A DNA stretch of 64,000 nt from FW021-bin31 sp964647485 (lineage in GTDB: Bacteria; Bacteroidota; Bacteroidia; Chitinophagales; Chitinophagaceae), in contig CAZYHV010000014.1 of NCBI GenBank assembly GCA_964647485.1, positions 37,116 to 101,115 on the forward strand, written 5' to 3'. How positions within the stretch are numbered: the stretch's first letter is position 1; every line of letters starts with the position of its first letter. This document shows, piece by piece, positions 9,308 to 17,890 of this stretch. Below the pieces are notes generated by a model. The model was not told the DNA's origin, searched no databases, and worked only from the letters and a program-made list of their open reading frames with translations. The position numbers and the translations under genes are program-made.

Positions 9308-10543
9308 ATGAAAAGTTTAAGCACGCTTTTATTAATAGCCTTAGCCATGACCATTTTCTCATGTAATCAATCAGGAAAAAAAGACAAGAACAATCATTTC
9401 GAGAAAGGATCTTTTGGATACGATTTAAAGTTCTTAAAGAAACAAGATAGTAATTTAGTTCTTCTGAAAAATGAAGCAGGGAATGCGCAGGTTATTGTTT
9501 CCCCAAAGTATCAGGCAAAAGTATTTACCTCTACTGCTGAAGGCCTTGATGGTCATAGCTTTGGGTGGGTACATTATCCGGCTTTCTCTGGTCCGGTTGA
9601 TGAACACATGAATGCCTACGGAGGAGAAAACAGATTTTGGCTGGGACCCGAAGGCGGGATTTATTCTTTGTTTTTTAAGCCCGGAAAGGAGATGGTATTT
9701 AAAAATTGGCATACCCCACCGGCTTATGATTCAGAATCCTGGAGTTTGTCTTCTCAGAAAAAAGGAACATCGGTAACCATGCATAAAGATATGAGTCTTC
9801 TCAATTATAGAGGCTCGAATCTTTCTATAGGAGTGGACAGGAAAATTGCTTTGTTGAATAAAAATGAAATTGAGCAGCAGTTGGGAATTACCACAAATGA
9901 TTCGGTGTCTATGGTTGGTTATGAAACGGATCAATCAATAACTAATACGGGAGATTTTGCCTGGACAGAAAAGACAGGAATGCCCTGTATCTGGATTCTG
10001 GATATGTTTACTCCCTCTCCGAGTGTGGTTATTGCGATTCCTTTTCATCCGTTGAAAGATACGAGCAAAAGGATTGCTACCACAGATTATTTTGGAGAGA
10101 TTCCTTCTGATCGGCTGATTTTTAAAGATAGTATTTTATATTTTAAGGCAGATGGGAAATCCAGAGGAAAACTGGGATTGCCTCCTTATCGTTCCAAAGG
10201 AATAGAAGGAAGTTATGATGCGGCCAATCATGCTTTGACTATTTTGACCACTGCAGTGGATGCTGATGCGCGTTATCTGTATCAGAAATGGGATACTACC
10301 GGTGCACCATTTGATGGAGATGCTTTGAATGCTTATAATGATGGGCCTTTAGAAGATGGCTCCCAGATGGGGCCTTTTTATGAAATGGAAAGTGTATCTC
10401 CGGCGGCTTTTCTTGATCCCGGAGCCTCGTTATCTCACAAACAGGGCGTTTTTCATTTTACGGGAAATGAAAAAGATTTGAATAATATTTCAGAACAGTT
10501 GTTAGGCGTTTCTATCGAAAGCATTAAAAATGCATTTAAGTAG
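9308..10543 (+). CDS. Lipoprotein resembling the DUF6786 beta-sandwich family
   Basis: A 411-residue lipoprotein with signal peptide and lipobox Cys at residue 19 (TIFSC). The chain has features of an aldose-epimerase/galactose-mutarotase-like beta-sandwich: KYQAKVFTSTAEG, SFGWVHY, YGGENRFWLGPEGG and SVSPAAFLDPGASLSH near the end. I think this corresponds to the uncharacterised Bacteroidota family DUF6786, but the match is from memory. The role is unknown; possible functions are mutarotation of a released sugar or carbohydrate binding. It sits between GH172 paralogue 2 and the GH116-type gene with gaps of 49 and 25 bp, so it very likely belongs to the same operon. Confidence 0.55.
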   Translation: MKSLSTLLLIALAMTIFSCNQSGKKDKNNHFEKGSFGYDLKFLKKQDSNLVLLKNEAGNAQVIVSPKYQAKVFTSTAEGLDGHSFGWVHYPAFSGPVDEHMNAYGGENRFWLGPEGGIYSLFFKPGKEMVFKNWHTPPAYDSESWSLSSQKKGTSVTMHKDMSLLNYRGSNLSIGVDRKIALLNKNEIEQQLGITTNDSVSMVGYETDQSITNTGDFAWTEKTGMPCIWILDMFTPSPSVVIAIPFHPLKDTSKRIATTDYFGEIPSDRLIFKDSILYFKADGKSRGKLGLPPYRSKGIEGSYDAANHALTILTTAVDADARYLYQKWDTTGAPFDGDALNAYNDGPLEDGSQMGPFYEMESVSPAAFLDPGASLSHKQGVFHFTGNEKDLNNISEQLLGVSIESIKNAFK

Positions 10544-10568
10544 CATGGTAGATAAATAACCATCAATT

Positions 10569-13217
10569 ATGAATAATGATAATCGCCGTTCGTTTTTAAA
10601 AAAGATAACTCTTGGGGGACTGAGTATCTCAGCAGCTCCGGGAGCAATCTTGAAGCCGGTATCCAAGACAGTTCCTGTATTAAAACCCGAAACAGCAAAG
10701 CCCATTGATGGAACCCATGTTTTTAATGGTAATTATTCCGGAAAATATCTCGACCGGATTGCCTTTCCCATTGGAGGCATCGGTGCAGGAATGTTTTGTA
10801 TGGAAGGGAGAGGAGCTCTTTCTCATCTGTCGGTAAACCATCATCCTGAAATGTTTAACGAGCCCAACACCTTTGCCGCCCTTTATATAGAAGGTTTGGA
10901 AAAAGGAGCTAAGGTTTTGGAGGGACCGGTTCCTGATTGGAAAAAATTTGGAATGCCGGGCTCGGGAAATGGGGATGTAGGAACGAATTACGGATTACCG
11001 CGTTTTGAGGAGGCTCACTTTAAAGCACGCTTCCCTTTTTGTGATCTGGAATTGAAGGATAAGGAAATTCCTTTTCGGGTAAAAATAGAGGGATGGAGTC
11101 CGTTTATTCCTACAGATGAAGATAATTCCAGCCTGCCGGTAGGGGCAATAACTTATTCCTTTGAAAATAAAGGAAAGAAGGAAGAAAAAGCAGTTTTTTC
11201 TTTTAATACACAGAATTTTATGAACCCTAAAGGGTTCATGCAGCCTCCCAATCATCAGGGGGGAATTAAAGAAATGAAGAAAGGGCTTATTTTGTTTCGG
11301 GAAGGAACAGAAAATGAACCCTGGCGTGAGGGAGAATTTGCGATTTTTACGGATGATGATCAAACGGTGGCGGATTATTGTTGGTTTCGGGGAAGTTGGT
11401 GGGATCCCTTGACTATGGCTTGGGAGACTATTAAAAAAGGGGAATTAAAACAAAGGGATGCTGTGCCAAAAGACGCACCGGGAGGATCATTATTTGTTCC
11501 TTTTAGTCTAAAGCCGGGAGAGAAAAAAACAATTCGGGTGAAGATGACATGGTATGTCCCAAAATCCAATCTTCGATTGGGAAAAGATGCAACACCGGAA
11601 GAACGAAAGGCAAAAGCCGGATGTAATCCGGATTCAGGATGTTGTACTTCTCCGACAGTGCTGGGTATCCCTGTCGATGATCAGTATGAAGGCTCGACCT
11701 ATCAGCCCTGGTATGTCAGTAAATTTAAAAATGTAAAAGAAGTTTGCGATTATTGGGAAACTCATTATGATTCCCTATATCATGATTCTGATCTTTTTAG
11801 AAAAGCTTTTTATGCCAGTTCGCTCCCCGATGAAGTCATGGAAGCTATTGCGGCTAATCTTACCATTCTGAAATCCCCTACGGTACTTCGACAGGCCGAT
11901 GGACGGCTGTGGGCATTTGAAGGATGTAGTGATAGTAATGGCTGTTGTCATGGCTCCTGTACCCATGTGTGGAATTATGCTCAGGCTATTCCACATCTTT
12001 TCCCCTCCTTGGAACGCAGTCTTAGGGAAACGGAATTTTGTGAAGATCAAAGTGCAAATGGACATCAGATGTTCAGGTCAGATTTACCTATTCGACCGGT
12101 GCATAATGATTTTGAAGCGGCAGCTGATGGACAATTGGGTGGCATTATGAAAATATATAGAGAATGGCGAATTTCCGGGAATACTTCCTGGATGAGTAAG
12201 CTGTTTCCCATGGTCAAAAAGAGTTTGGATTATTGCATAGATACTTGGGATCCAAGGCAGTTGGGAATTCTACAAGAACCGCATCAGAATACCTATGATA
12301 TCGACTTTTGGGGACCGGACGGCATGTGTACCAGCTTTTATTTGGGCGCTTTGAAAGCTTTTATCAAGATGGGGAAATATCTGAATAAAGATATTGGTAA
12401 GTACAAAAAGTTATATAAAAAAGGGAAAAAATATCTTGAAAATGAGCTTTTTAATGGGGAGTATTTTTTTCAAAAGATAGAGTATAAACATCTGAATGCT
12501 GCTAATCCTGCAAAAGAAGCCGAAGATAAACATTATGTAGGAAAATATTCACCGGAAGCCTTGGCATTGCTAGAGAAAGAAGGTCCAAAATATCAATATG
12601 GAACCGGATGTTTATCGGATGGTATATTGGGGGCGTGGATGACGGCTATGTGTGCTTTAGAAGATCCGGTATCTACCGACAAAATTGTCAGCCATCTATT
12701 GTCTGTTCATAAGTATAATTTAAAGCATACATTGGAAGATCATGCCAATCCGCAGAGACCGGCTTATGCTTTGGGACAGGAGGGTGGATTGCTCTTGTGT
12801 ACCTGGCCGCAAGGAGGGAAGCTGGATCTGCCATTTGTGTATAGTGATGAGGTTTGGACCGGTATTGAATATCAGGTAGCAAGTCATCTGATGCTAAAAG
12901 GGAAAGTGAAAGAAGGGTTGGATATTGTGAAAACTTGTAGAAATCGTTATAAAGGAGATATCAGAAACCCTTTTAATGAATATGAATGTGGAAATTGGTA
13001 TGCCAGAGCCATGTCTTCTTATGGGATGATTCAGGGATTGACAGGTCTTCGTTATGATGCGGTAGAGGAAATTTTATTCATTGATTCTCAAATAGGTGAC
13101 TTTACAGCTTTTCTTTCTACAAATACCGGATTTGGTACGGTGCAATTCAAAAACGGGGAAGCTTCATTGGATGTGGCTTATGGGGAAATTAAGCCCCAAA
13201 AAATAACAATTGTATAA
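10569..13217 (+). CDS. GH116-family ((alpha/alpha)6) glycosidase with Tat-like signal and Cys-rich active region
   Basis: An 882-residue protein with an N-terminal Tat-like motif (NRRSFLKKITLGG), which fits export of a prefolded, cofactor-containing enzyme. An N-terminal beta-sandwich (about 45-400, starting YLDRIAFPIGGIGAGMF) is followed by an (alpha/alpha)6 domain (THVWNYAQAIPHLFP, EPHQNTYDIDFWGPDG, YEVWTG-like DEVWTGIEYQVA). GH116 includes beta-glucosidases, glucosylceramidases and beta-xylosidases. Asp residues in YDIDFW lie where the acid/base is expected. By eye no Glu aligns with the usual nucleophile; instead there is Glu451-Gly-Cys453 and Cys459, Cys460, Cys464, plus Cys352, Cys358, Cys359 earlier. 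Last gene of the first operon. Confidence 0.82.
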   Translation: MNNDNRRSFLKKITLGGLSISAAPGAILKPVSKTVPVLKPETAKPIDGTHVFNGNYSGKYLDRIAFPIGGIGAGMFCMEGRGALSHLSVNHHPEMFNEPNTFAALYIEGLEKGAKVLEGPVPDWKKFGMPGSGNGDVGTNYGLPRFEEAHFKARFPFCDLELKDKEIPFRVKIEGWSPFIPTDEDNSSLPVGAITYSFENKGKKEEKAVFSFNTQNFMNPKGFMQPPNHQGGIKEMKKGLILFREGTENEPWREGEFAIFTDDDQTVADYCWFRGSWWDPLTMAWETIKKGELKQRDAVPKDAPGGSLFVPFSLKPGEKKTIRVKMTWYVPKSNLRLGKDATPEERKAKAGCNPDSGCCTSPTVLGIPVDDQYEGSTYQPWYVSKFKNVKEVCDYWETHYDSLYHDSDLFRKAFYASSLPDEVMEAIAANLTILKSPTVLRQADGRLWAFEGCSDSNGCCHGSCTHVWNYAQAIPHLFPSLERSLRETEFCEDQSANGHQMFRSDLPIRPVHNDFEAAADGQLGGIMKIYREWRISGNTSWMSKLFPMVKKSLDYCIDTWDPRQLGILQEPHQNTYDIDFWGPDGMCTSFYLGALKAFIKMGKYLNKDIGKYKKLYKKGKKYLENELFNGEYFFQKIEYKHLNAANPAKEAEDKHYVGKYSPEALALLEKEGPKYQYGTGCLSDGILGAWMTAMCALEDPVSTDKIVSHLLSVHKYNLKHTLEDHANPQRPAYALGQEGGLLLCTWPQGGKLDLPFVYSDEVWTGIEYQVASHLMLKGKVKEGLDIVKTCRNRYKGDIRNPFNEYECGNWYARAMSSYGMIQGLTGLRYDAVEEILFIDSQIGDFTAFLSTNTGFGTVQFKNGEASLDVAYGEIKPQKITIV

Positions 13218-13235
13218 AAAAAATAAATTTCAAGC

Positions 13236-13251
13236 AGAGGATTCTCTTTTT
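13236..13251 (+). terminator. Weak terminator candidate after the GH116 gene
   Basis: A short hairpin (AGAG, loop GATT, CTCT) at 13236-13247 leads straight into a T run at 13247-13251, 19 bases after the GH116 stop codon. The 4-bp stem is weak, but the position at the end of the operon and the T run fit an intrinsic terminator. Confidence 0.3.
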
Positions 13252-13297
13252 CTAAACGTATTATGAATATAAGATATTAAAAAAATACGGAAAATGC

Positions 13298-13309
13298 TTA
13301 AACGTTTAA
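13298..13309. promoter_or_regulatory. Palindromic LacI-type operator candidate, copy 2
   Basis: The same 12-bp palindrome as at 651-662, TTAAACGTTTAA, lies 49 bp upstream of the susC start at 13359. The flanks differ (GC before, AGC after), so conservation is limited to the palindrome itself. Finding it only before these two operons suggests co-regulation of regions A and B by one LacI-family protein encoded elsewhere. Confidence 0.6.
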
Positions 13310-13358
13310 AGCTTGCTTGAATTTCTAGGGTAGTTGAGTGTTTTATAAAAGATTTTAT

Positions 13359-16358
13359 ATGAAGAATGACATGTTACTCCATTTCTTATTTAAGGGTTTC
13401 TTGGTTTTTTTGTTAGGTACAGTTACTGTATTTATAAATGAAGTAAATGCACAACAGGTTTTGTATAAATCCCATCAGGATTCAACCAATATTGATAGTA
13501 GTGGGCAATTGCAACCTAAAGGAGTTGTATTGAAAGCTCAGACTGGTTATCCGAATAGTGCACTTTTTAAAAAGGAGAAAGGAGCGATATCCAAAGTGAA
13601 TATGGATATCGTTCAGAATTTGCCTTATTTGGATATTAATCAAATGTTGGTTGGGCGTGTTACGGGTACAGATGTGAGGACGCCAACTGCTGAACCTGCC
13701 AAAAGAAATAGTTTGTTTATCCGCGGTACCTCTTCTTTTTTATTGGATGAGAAAGATGTCATGAATGCCCAACCCTTATATGTGGTAGATGGGGTTCCTC
13801 TTATTTTGGATCATCCTTTTGCTTATGATATTCAGCGTTTTAAGTTTAATCGTTTAGGTACAGAATCTAATTTACTTTCTTTTATCAATGTCAATGACAT
13901 TGCCAGTATTAAAGTATTGAAAGATTTTGCTGCCATCGCCAAATACGGTCCTTCGGCTGCAAATGGAGTAGTAAGTATTACGACAAAGAGTCCGGTGGTA
14001 GGGAAAATGAAGGTGTCAGTTAATTCTTATTTGGAAACATTAATACATCCGGAGATAAAACCTGTGAATGCACGTTGGGAGCGGAGTTTTAGAATGCCTT
14101 TCTATGATAAATATGCCGGAACAGAGCAGTACGGAAATTTTCCGGTTTATCTAAGTGATTCCGCTTCTATGAATTATTTTGGTCCTGCCAATTGGGATAG
14201 GTTGTATTATAAAAATGGATTTGGCGATGGCATTCAAGCTTCGGCAAGCGGAGGAAATAAACTGGCTGCTTTTCGCTTTAGTATAGGGCAGTTGTCGCAA
14301 GACGGAGTAGCAGATAAAACAGGAATGAATCGGTATAATGTGTCTTTTGGTATTAATATTATTCCTTTTCATAATTTTAAAGCGACTACTTATGTTGAGG
14401 CGGCTACAATGAAAAGGGAGCGGAATCACTCTTTGCAGAGCAGGATTGGAGATGAAGACTATATCTTTAATTTAACAAATCCACCGGCTCCGAATAAGTT
14501 GTCCTTGAAAAAGTATTATCATGATTTAAAGGATGGGATTGATAAAAATAAAAATAACTCTATACGGGTATTAGCTAATTTACAATATGATTTTTTTGAT
14601 CATTTCACCATTAATTCCCGCTTTGGTATTGATTATAAGCAAAATTTTCGACAGCTATTTATTCCTTCTGATCTAAGTGAAGGGAATAATTTCGTTTCTG
14701 ATTTTGATGGGTTAAATCGCCTATTGGTATTGGATAATTCGATGAACTATGAAAACCTGATCAATAATAAGCATCATTTGAGTGTGGCCGTTGGGGAGTA
14801 TCAACAGTGGATGAAATGGAGATATGGTTTTAGTAAAGCTTATAAAGGGTATAATGATTATATTAAAATTTATGCTCCTGCCACCGGAGGTAGTAATGCC
14901 GGTGCCTCAAATGATTTCCGACTGACTTTCAATTATAAAGATTATACGCATGCCAATTTGGCTTCTTTCTATGCCCATGTAGATTATGATTTTGTGGGGA
15001 AATATTTTCTGTCTCTTTATTTGAGAGAAGATGGTAGTTCCAATGTTTCTGCTGAAAACCGCTGGTTGTTTTCTCCGACCGTATCGGCAAAGTGGAAACT
15101 CTCAAAGGAAGATTTTATGAAAGAATCTTCGGTGATTGACGATTGGGATCTTCGTGCAAGCTGGGGAAGAATCGGAAGAATGGTAATGAATGAGTTTTAT
15201 AAGGGCGGTCCTTTATATAATGTAGATGCCGGATGGAATGGAAATCCTAATATCTCTACCTATAATTCTTATCCTGTGTTAAATGGTTCGTTTGGAACAG
15301 GTTTTATCGTTTCAGGAACAGAATGGCCTTTTGTTACACAAACAGATGTGGGAACAGATATTAGTTTGTTTAAACAAAGGCTTCATATGAAGTTGGATGT
15401 TTATTCAAAAGTGGATCATAACCGGATGTTGTCTATTCCTGTGTCAGAAGAATATGGATATACCGGAGTAATCAAAAATGGGGTTGATGTAAAAAATGAA
15501 GGCTATGAAGTAGAGTTAAGTGGATCTATTGTCGATAAAAATAATTTTAACTGGACTTCAGGATTGAGAATATATGGCAACCAGAATAAATTGTTGGCTT
15601 TACCGAATGGTCTAGACCAAATCATAATCAATAACCGGTTATTTAAAGTGGGTCAACCTATTGATAAATATTGGGTTTATATCAATGATGGGATTTATGA
15701 TTCAGAGGCAGACATTCCTACGAATCCATCCACAAATGCACCGATGGATTATCATGGTTTTCCCATGCATGCCGGTGATCCAAAATGGGAGGATGTCAAT
15801 GGGGATCATTCTATTGATAATAATGACAAAGTATTGGAAGGGAGTCCTAATCCTAAGGTAAGAGGTGGTTTTTTTAATGCATTTCATTATAGAGGCTTTT
15901 CTCTAAGTGCTCTATTTTCTTATGCTTTTGGTCGGAAAATAATTAATCAAGCATTAGCAAATCGGTTTGATTTTGCGAATCGTGAAGGGAAACGTTCTGC
16001 TGAATCCATCAAGGATGTAACTTTTTGGCAAATAGTTCCGGGAGATTATTCCAATATTCCACGTTATAATCCCTGGAGTATTGTAAATCCATATCAGCCA
16101 AATCAAACCTTATTCCTTGAGAAAGCCGATTATATAAAATTGCGTTCTGTTACTCTCTCTTATGATTTCCATGGGAAGTGGATGCAGAAAGCCAATATCG
16201 ACTTGTTAAGAGTATATGTGACGGGCAATCATTTGTGGACCTGGACCAATTATCAGGGAGGAGATCCGAGAGCCATAGATTACTTTGGATACGATCAAGG
16301 AGCTTATAATTGGAGCTTCCCGACCAGCTTTACTTTAGGTCTCAATTTCCAGTTCTAA
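13359..16358 (+). CDS. SusC-family TonB-linked transporter lacking the usual N-terminal beta-sandwich domain
   Basis: I choose ATG 13359 (MKNDMLLHF, hydrophobic stretch, cleavage near VNAQQ) over an in-frame GTG at 13338. The ~999-residue protein has a plug region (IVQNLPYLDINQMLVGRVTG, LYVVDGVPLIL, IASIKVLKDFAAIAKYGP) and a barrel ending LNFQF. It goes from the signal peptide through only about 60 residues to the plug and lacks a recognisable carboxypeptidase-regulatory-like domain, unlike the transporters at 720 and 21719. SusD follows after 16 bp. The operon it opens contains GH43 and DUF4185/GH183 genes, so import of arabinogalactan-like fragments is inferred. Confidence 0.93.
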   Translation: MKNDMLLHFLFKGFLVFLLGTVTVFINEVNAQQVLYKSHQDSTNIDSSGQLQPKGVVLKAQTGYPNSALFKKEKGAISKVNMDIVQNLPYLDINQMLVGRVTGTDVRTPTAEPAKRNSLFIRGTSSFLLDEKDVMNAQPLYVVDGVPLILDHPFAYDIQRFKFNRLGTESNLLSFINVNDIASIKVLKDFAAIAKYGPSAANGVVSITTKSPVVGKMKVSVNSYLETLIHPEIKPVNARWERSFRMPFYDKYAGTEQYGNFPVYLSDSASMNYFGPANWDRLYYKNGFGDGIQASASGGNKLAAFRFSIGQLSQDGVADKTGMNRYNVSFGINIIPFHNFKATTYVEAATMKRERNHSLQSRIGDEDYIFNLTNPPAPNKLSLKKYYHDLKDGIDKNKNNSIRVLANLQYDFFDHFTINSRFGIDYKQNFRQLFIPSDLSEGNNFVSDFDGLNRLLVLDNSMNYENLINNKHHLSVAVGEYQQWMKWRYGFSKAYKGYNDYIKIYAPATGGSNAGASNDFRLTFNYKDYTHANLASFYAHVDYDFVGKYFLSLYLREDGSSNVSAENRWLFSPTVSAKWKLSKEDFMKESSVIDDWDLRASWGRIGRMVMNEFYKGGPLYNVDAGWNGNPNISTYNSYPVLNGSFGTGFIVSGTEWPFVTQTDVGTDISLFKQRLHMKLDVYSKVDHNRMLSIPVSEEYGYTGVIKNGVDVKNEGYEVELSGSIVDKNNFNWTSGLRIYGNQNKLLALPNGLDQIIINNRLFKVGQPIDKYWVYINDGIYDSEADIPTNPSTNAPMDYHGFPMHAGDPKWEDVNGDHSIDNNDKVLEGSPNPKVRGGFFNAFHYRGFSLSALFSYAFGRKIINQALANRFDFANREGKRSAESIKDVTFWQIVPGDYSNIPRYNPWSIVNPYQPNQTLFLEKADYIKLRSVTLSYDFHGKWMQKANIDLLRVYVTGNHLWTWTNYQGGDPRAIDYFGYDQGAYNWSFPTSFTLGLNFQF

Positions 16359-16374
16359 ATAAAAGAAGAAGATT

Positions 16375-17874
16375 ATGCGAAAGCTACACAAAATATTGAT
16401 TTTTTGCCTGGTTCTAATTGGCATGAGTGCCTGCCAGAAAATGTTGGATATTCCATCAAAAAGAGCAGTATCTTCCGAAGATATGTGGCGTGGGATGAAT
16501 GATGCCAGAGCCGGGCTCTCTGCTTGTTATGCTTTAACTCGAGCAGCATTGTATAATGAAAATGCGTATTGGGTATATGGGGAATTAAGAGCCGGTGATT
16601 TTTCAGTGACTTCAAGAAATGATTTAAAAGCTTTACGATCCAATGACTTAACTGCAGATTACGCAAGCATGAGCGAATGGAGAGATTGGCGACGCTTTTA
16701 TGCAGCCATAGGGCAATGTAATTTGGTGATAGAGAACCTTCCTAAGGTAGTGGAAAGGGATTTTAGATACTCTAAGGAGGATATGGAATTGGATCGAGCC
16801 CAGGCCTATTATCTTCGTGCTTTTCTTTATTTCTATTTGTCCAAAGTTTGGGGGGATGTGCCTTTGGTTTTACACTCAACAGATGGTGGTTTTAAAGAAG
16901 AAGGAAGAGTTGATAAGGCTGTCGTTTTAGATTCGGCAGCACGAGATGCACGACGAGCAGTTAATGGCCTACCGTGGGAGTATAATGGAGAATGGCCCGA
17001 ACAGCAGGGTCAATACAGAGGACAGGAGGTCGTTGGTCATTTTAGAAGTATTGCTGCAACGAAAGGGGCTAGTTTAGATTTGCTTGCACATATTTATGCT
17101 TGGCAAGGGAATTATCCAAAGGCATTACATTATTGTGATACCATAGTTAATAATCAATCTAAAACGCAATACAGGTTAGTTGGAGTAGATGAACTAACTC
17201 AAAATGCCGATTTTTCCGGATCTTTCCGCGGAAGGACTTTTAATAATGTCTGGCAGGTTGATGTCAATTTTGATCATGCGGAAGTCTCTACTACAGGACA
17301 ATTGGAAGACTGGACCTTGCGTTCCCCGGATATTCCCAAAGATAAGTCTGTTATTTATGTTTCTAAAGATAGCATACAGTCTATTTATAGCAATACCCAT
17401 GATCAAAGAAAGGATGCTTTTTTTAGTCAAATGAATGATACTTATCCTGAATTTACAAAAACAAAACAAATCAATACCGTGGTTCAGAACCCTACTTTAA
17501 GATTCTATACTTCGGTCATTATTGTCTTTCGTTATGAAGAGCTCTATTTATTGAGGGCAGAGTGTAAGGCTAATACCGGAGATGTGCCCGGAGCTATTGA
17601 TGATTTAAATGTGGTGAGAGGAGAACGCTCTTTGTCTAAGCTGAGTGAAACCTTTGGAAATAAAGAAGTCGTCTTAGGGTTGATACTGAAAGAAAGAAGA
17701 CGAGAATTGATTGGAGAAGGTTGGCGATGGTTTGATCTTGTCAGGTTTGGGGAAGTAAAAAACTATACAAGTTTGACGAAAGGGGATGTGGATAATGGAG
17801 CAGTAGACTGGCCGGTATCTAACAAAGTTCTTTCTTTAAATAAAGCAATGACTCAAAATCCGTTTTGGGAATAG
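16375..17874 (+). CDS. SusD/RagB-family glycan-binding lipoprotein
   Basis: A 499-residue lipoprotein (MRKLHKILIF, lipobox Cys at residue 20 in GMSAC). SusD hallmarks are the helix AQAYYLRAFLYFYLSKVWGDVPLV, the C-terminal RRRELIGEGWRWFDLVRFGE and a final aromatic TQNPFWE in place of NPGY. It pairs with the SusC 16 bp upstream and is followed after 16 bp by a FAS1/CBM6 lipoprotein. It should help collect glycan at the cell surface. Confidence 0.92.
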   Translation: MRKLHKILIFCLVLIGMSACQKMLDIPSKRAVSSEDMWRGMNDARAGLSACYALTRAALYNENAYWVYGELRAGDFSVTSRNDLKALRSNDLTADYASMSEWRDWRRFYAAIGQCNLVIENLPKVVERDFRYSKEDMELDRAQAYYLRAFLYFYLSKVWGDVPLVLHSTDGGFKEEGRVDKAVVLDSAARDARRAVNGLPWEYNGEWPEQQGQYRGQEVVGHFRSIAATKGASLDLLAHIYAWQGNYPKALHYCDTIVNNQSKTQYRLVGVDELTQNADFSGSFRGRTFNNVWQVDVNFDHAEVSTTGQLEDWTLRSPDIPKDKSVIYVSKDSIQSIYSNTHDQRKDAFFSQMNDTYPEFTKTKQINTVVQNPTLRFYTSVIIVFRYEELYLLRAECKANTGDVPGAIDDLNVVRGERSLSKLSETFGNKEVVLGLILKERRRELIGEGWRWFDLVRFGEVKNYTSLTKGDVDNGAVDWPVSNKVLSLNKAMTQNPFWE

Positions 17875-17890
17875 ATAAACTTATTGAATT

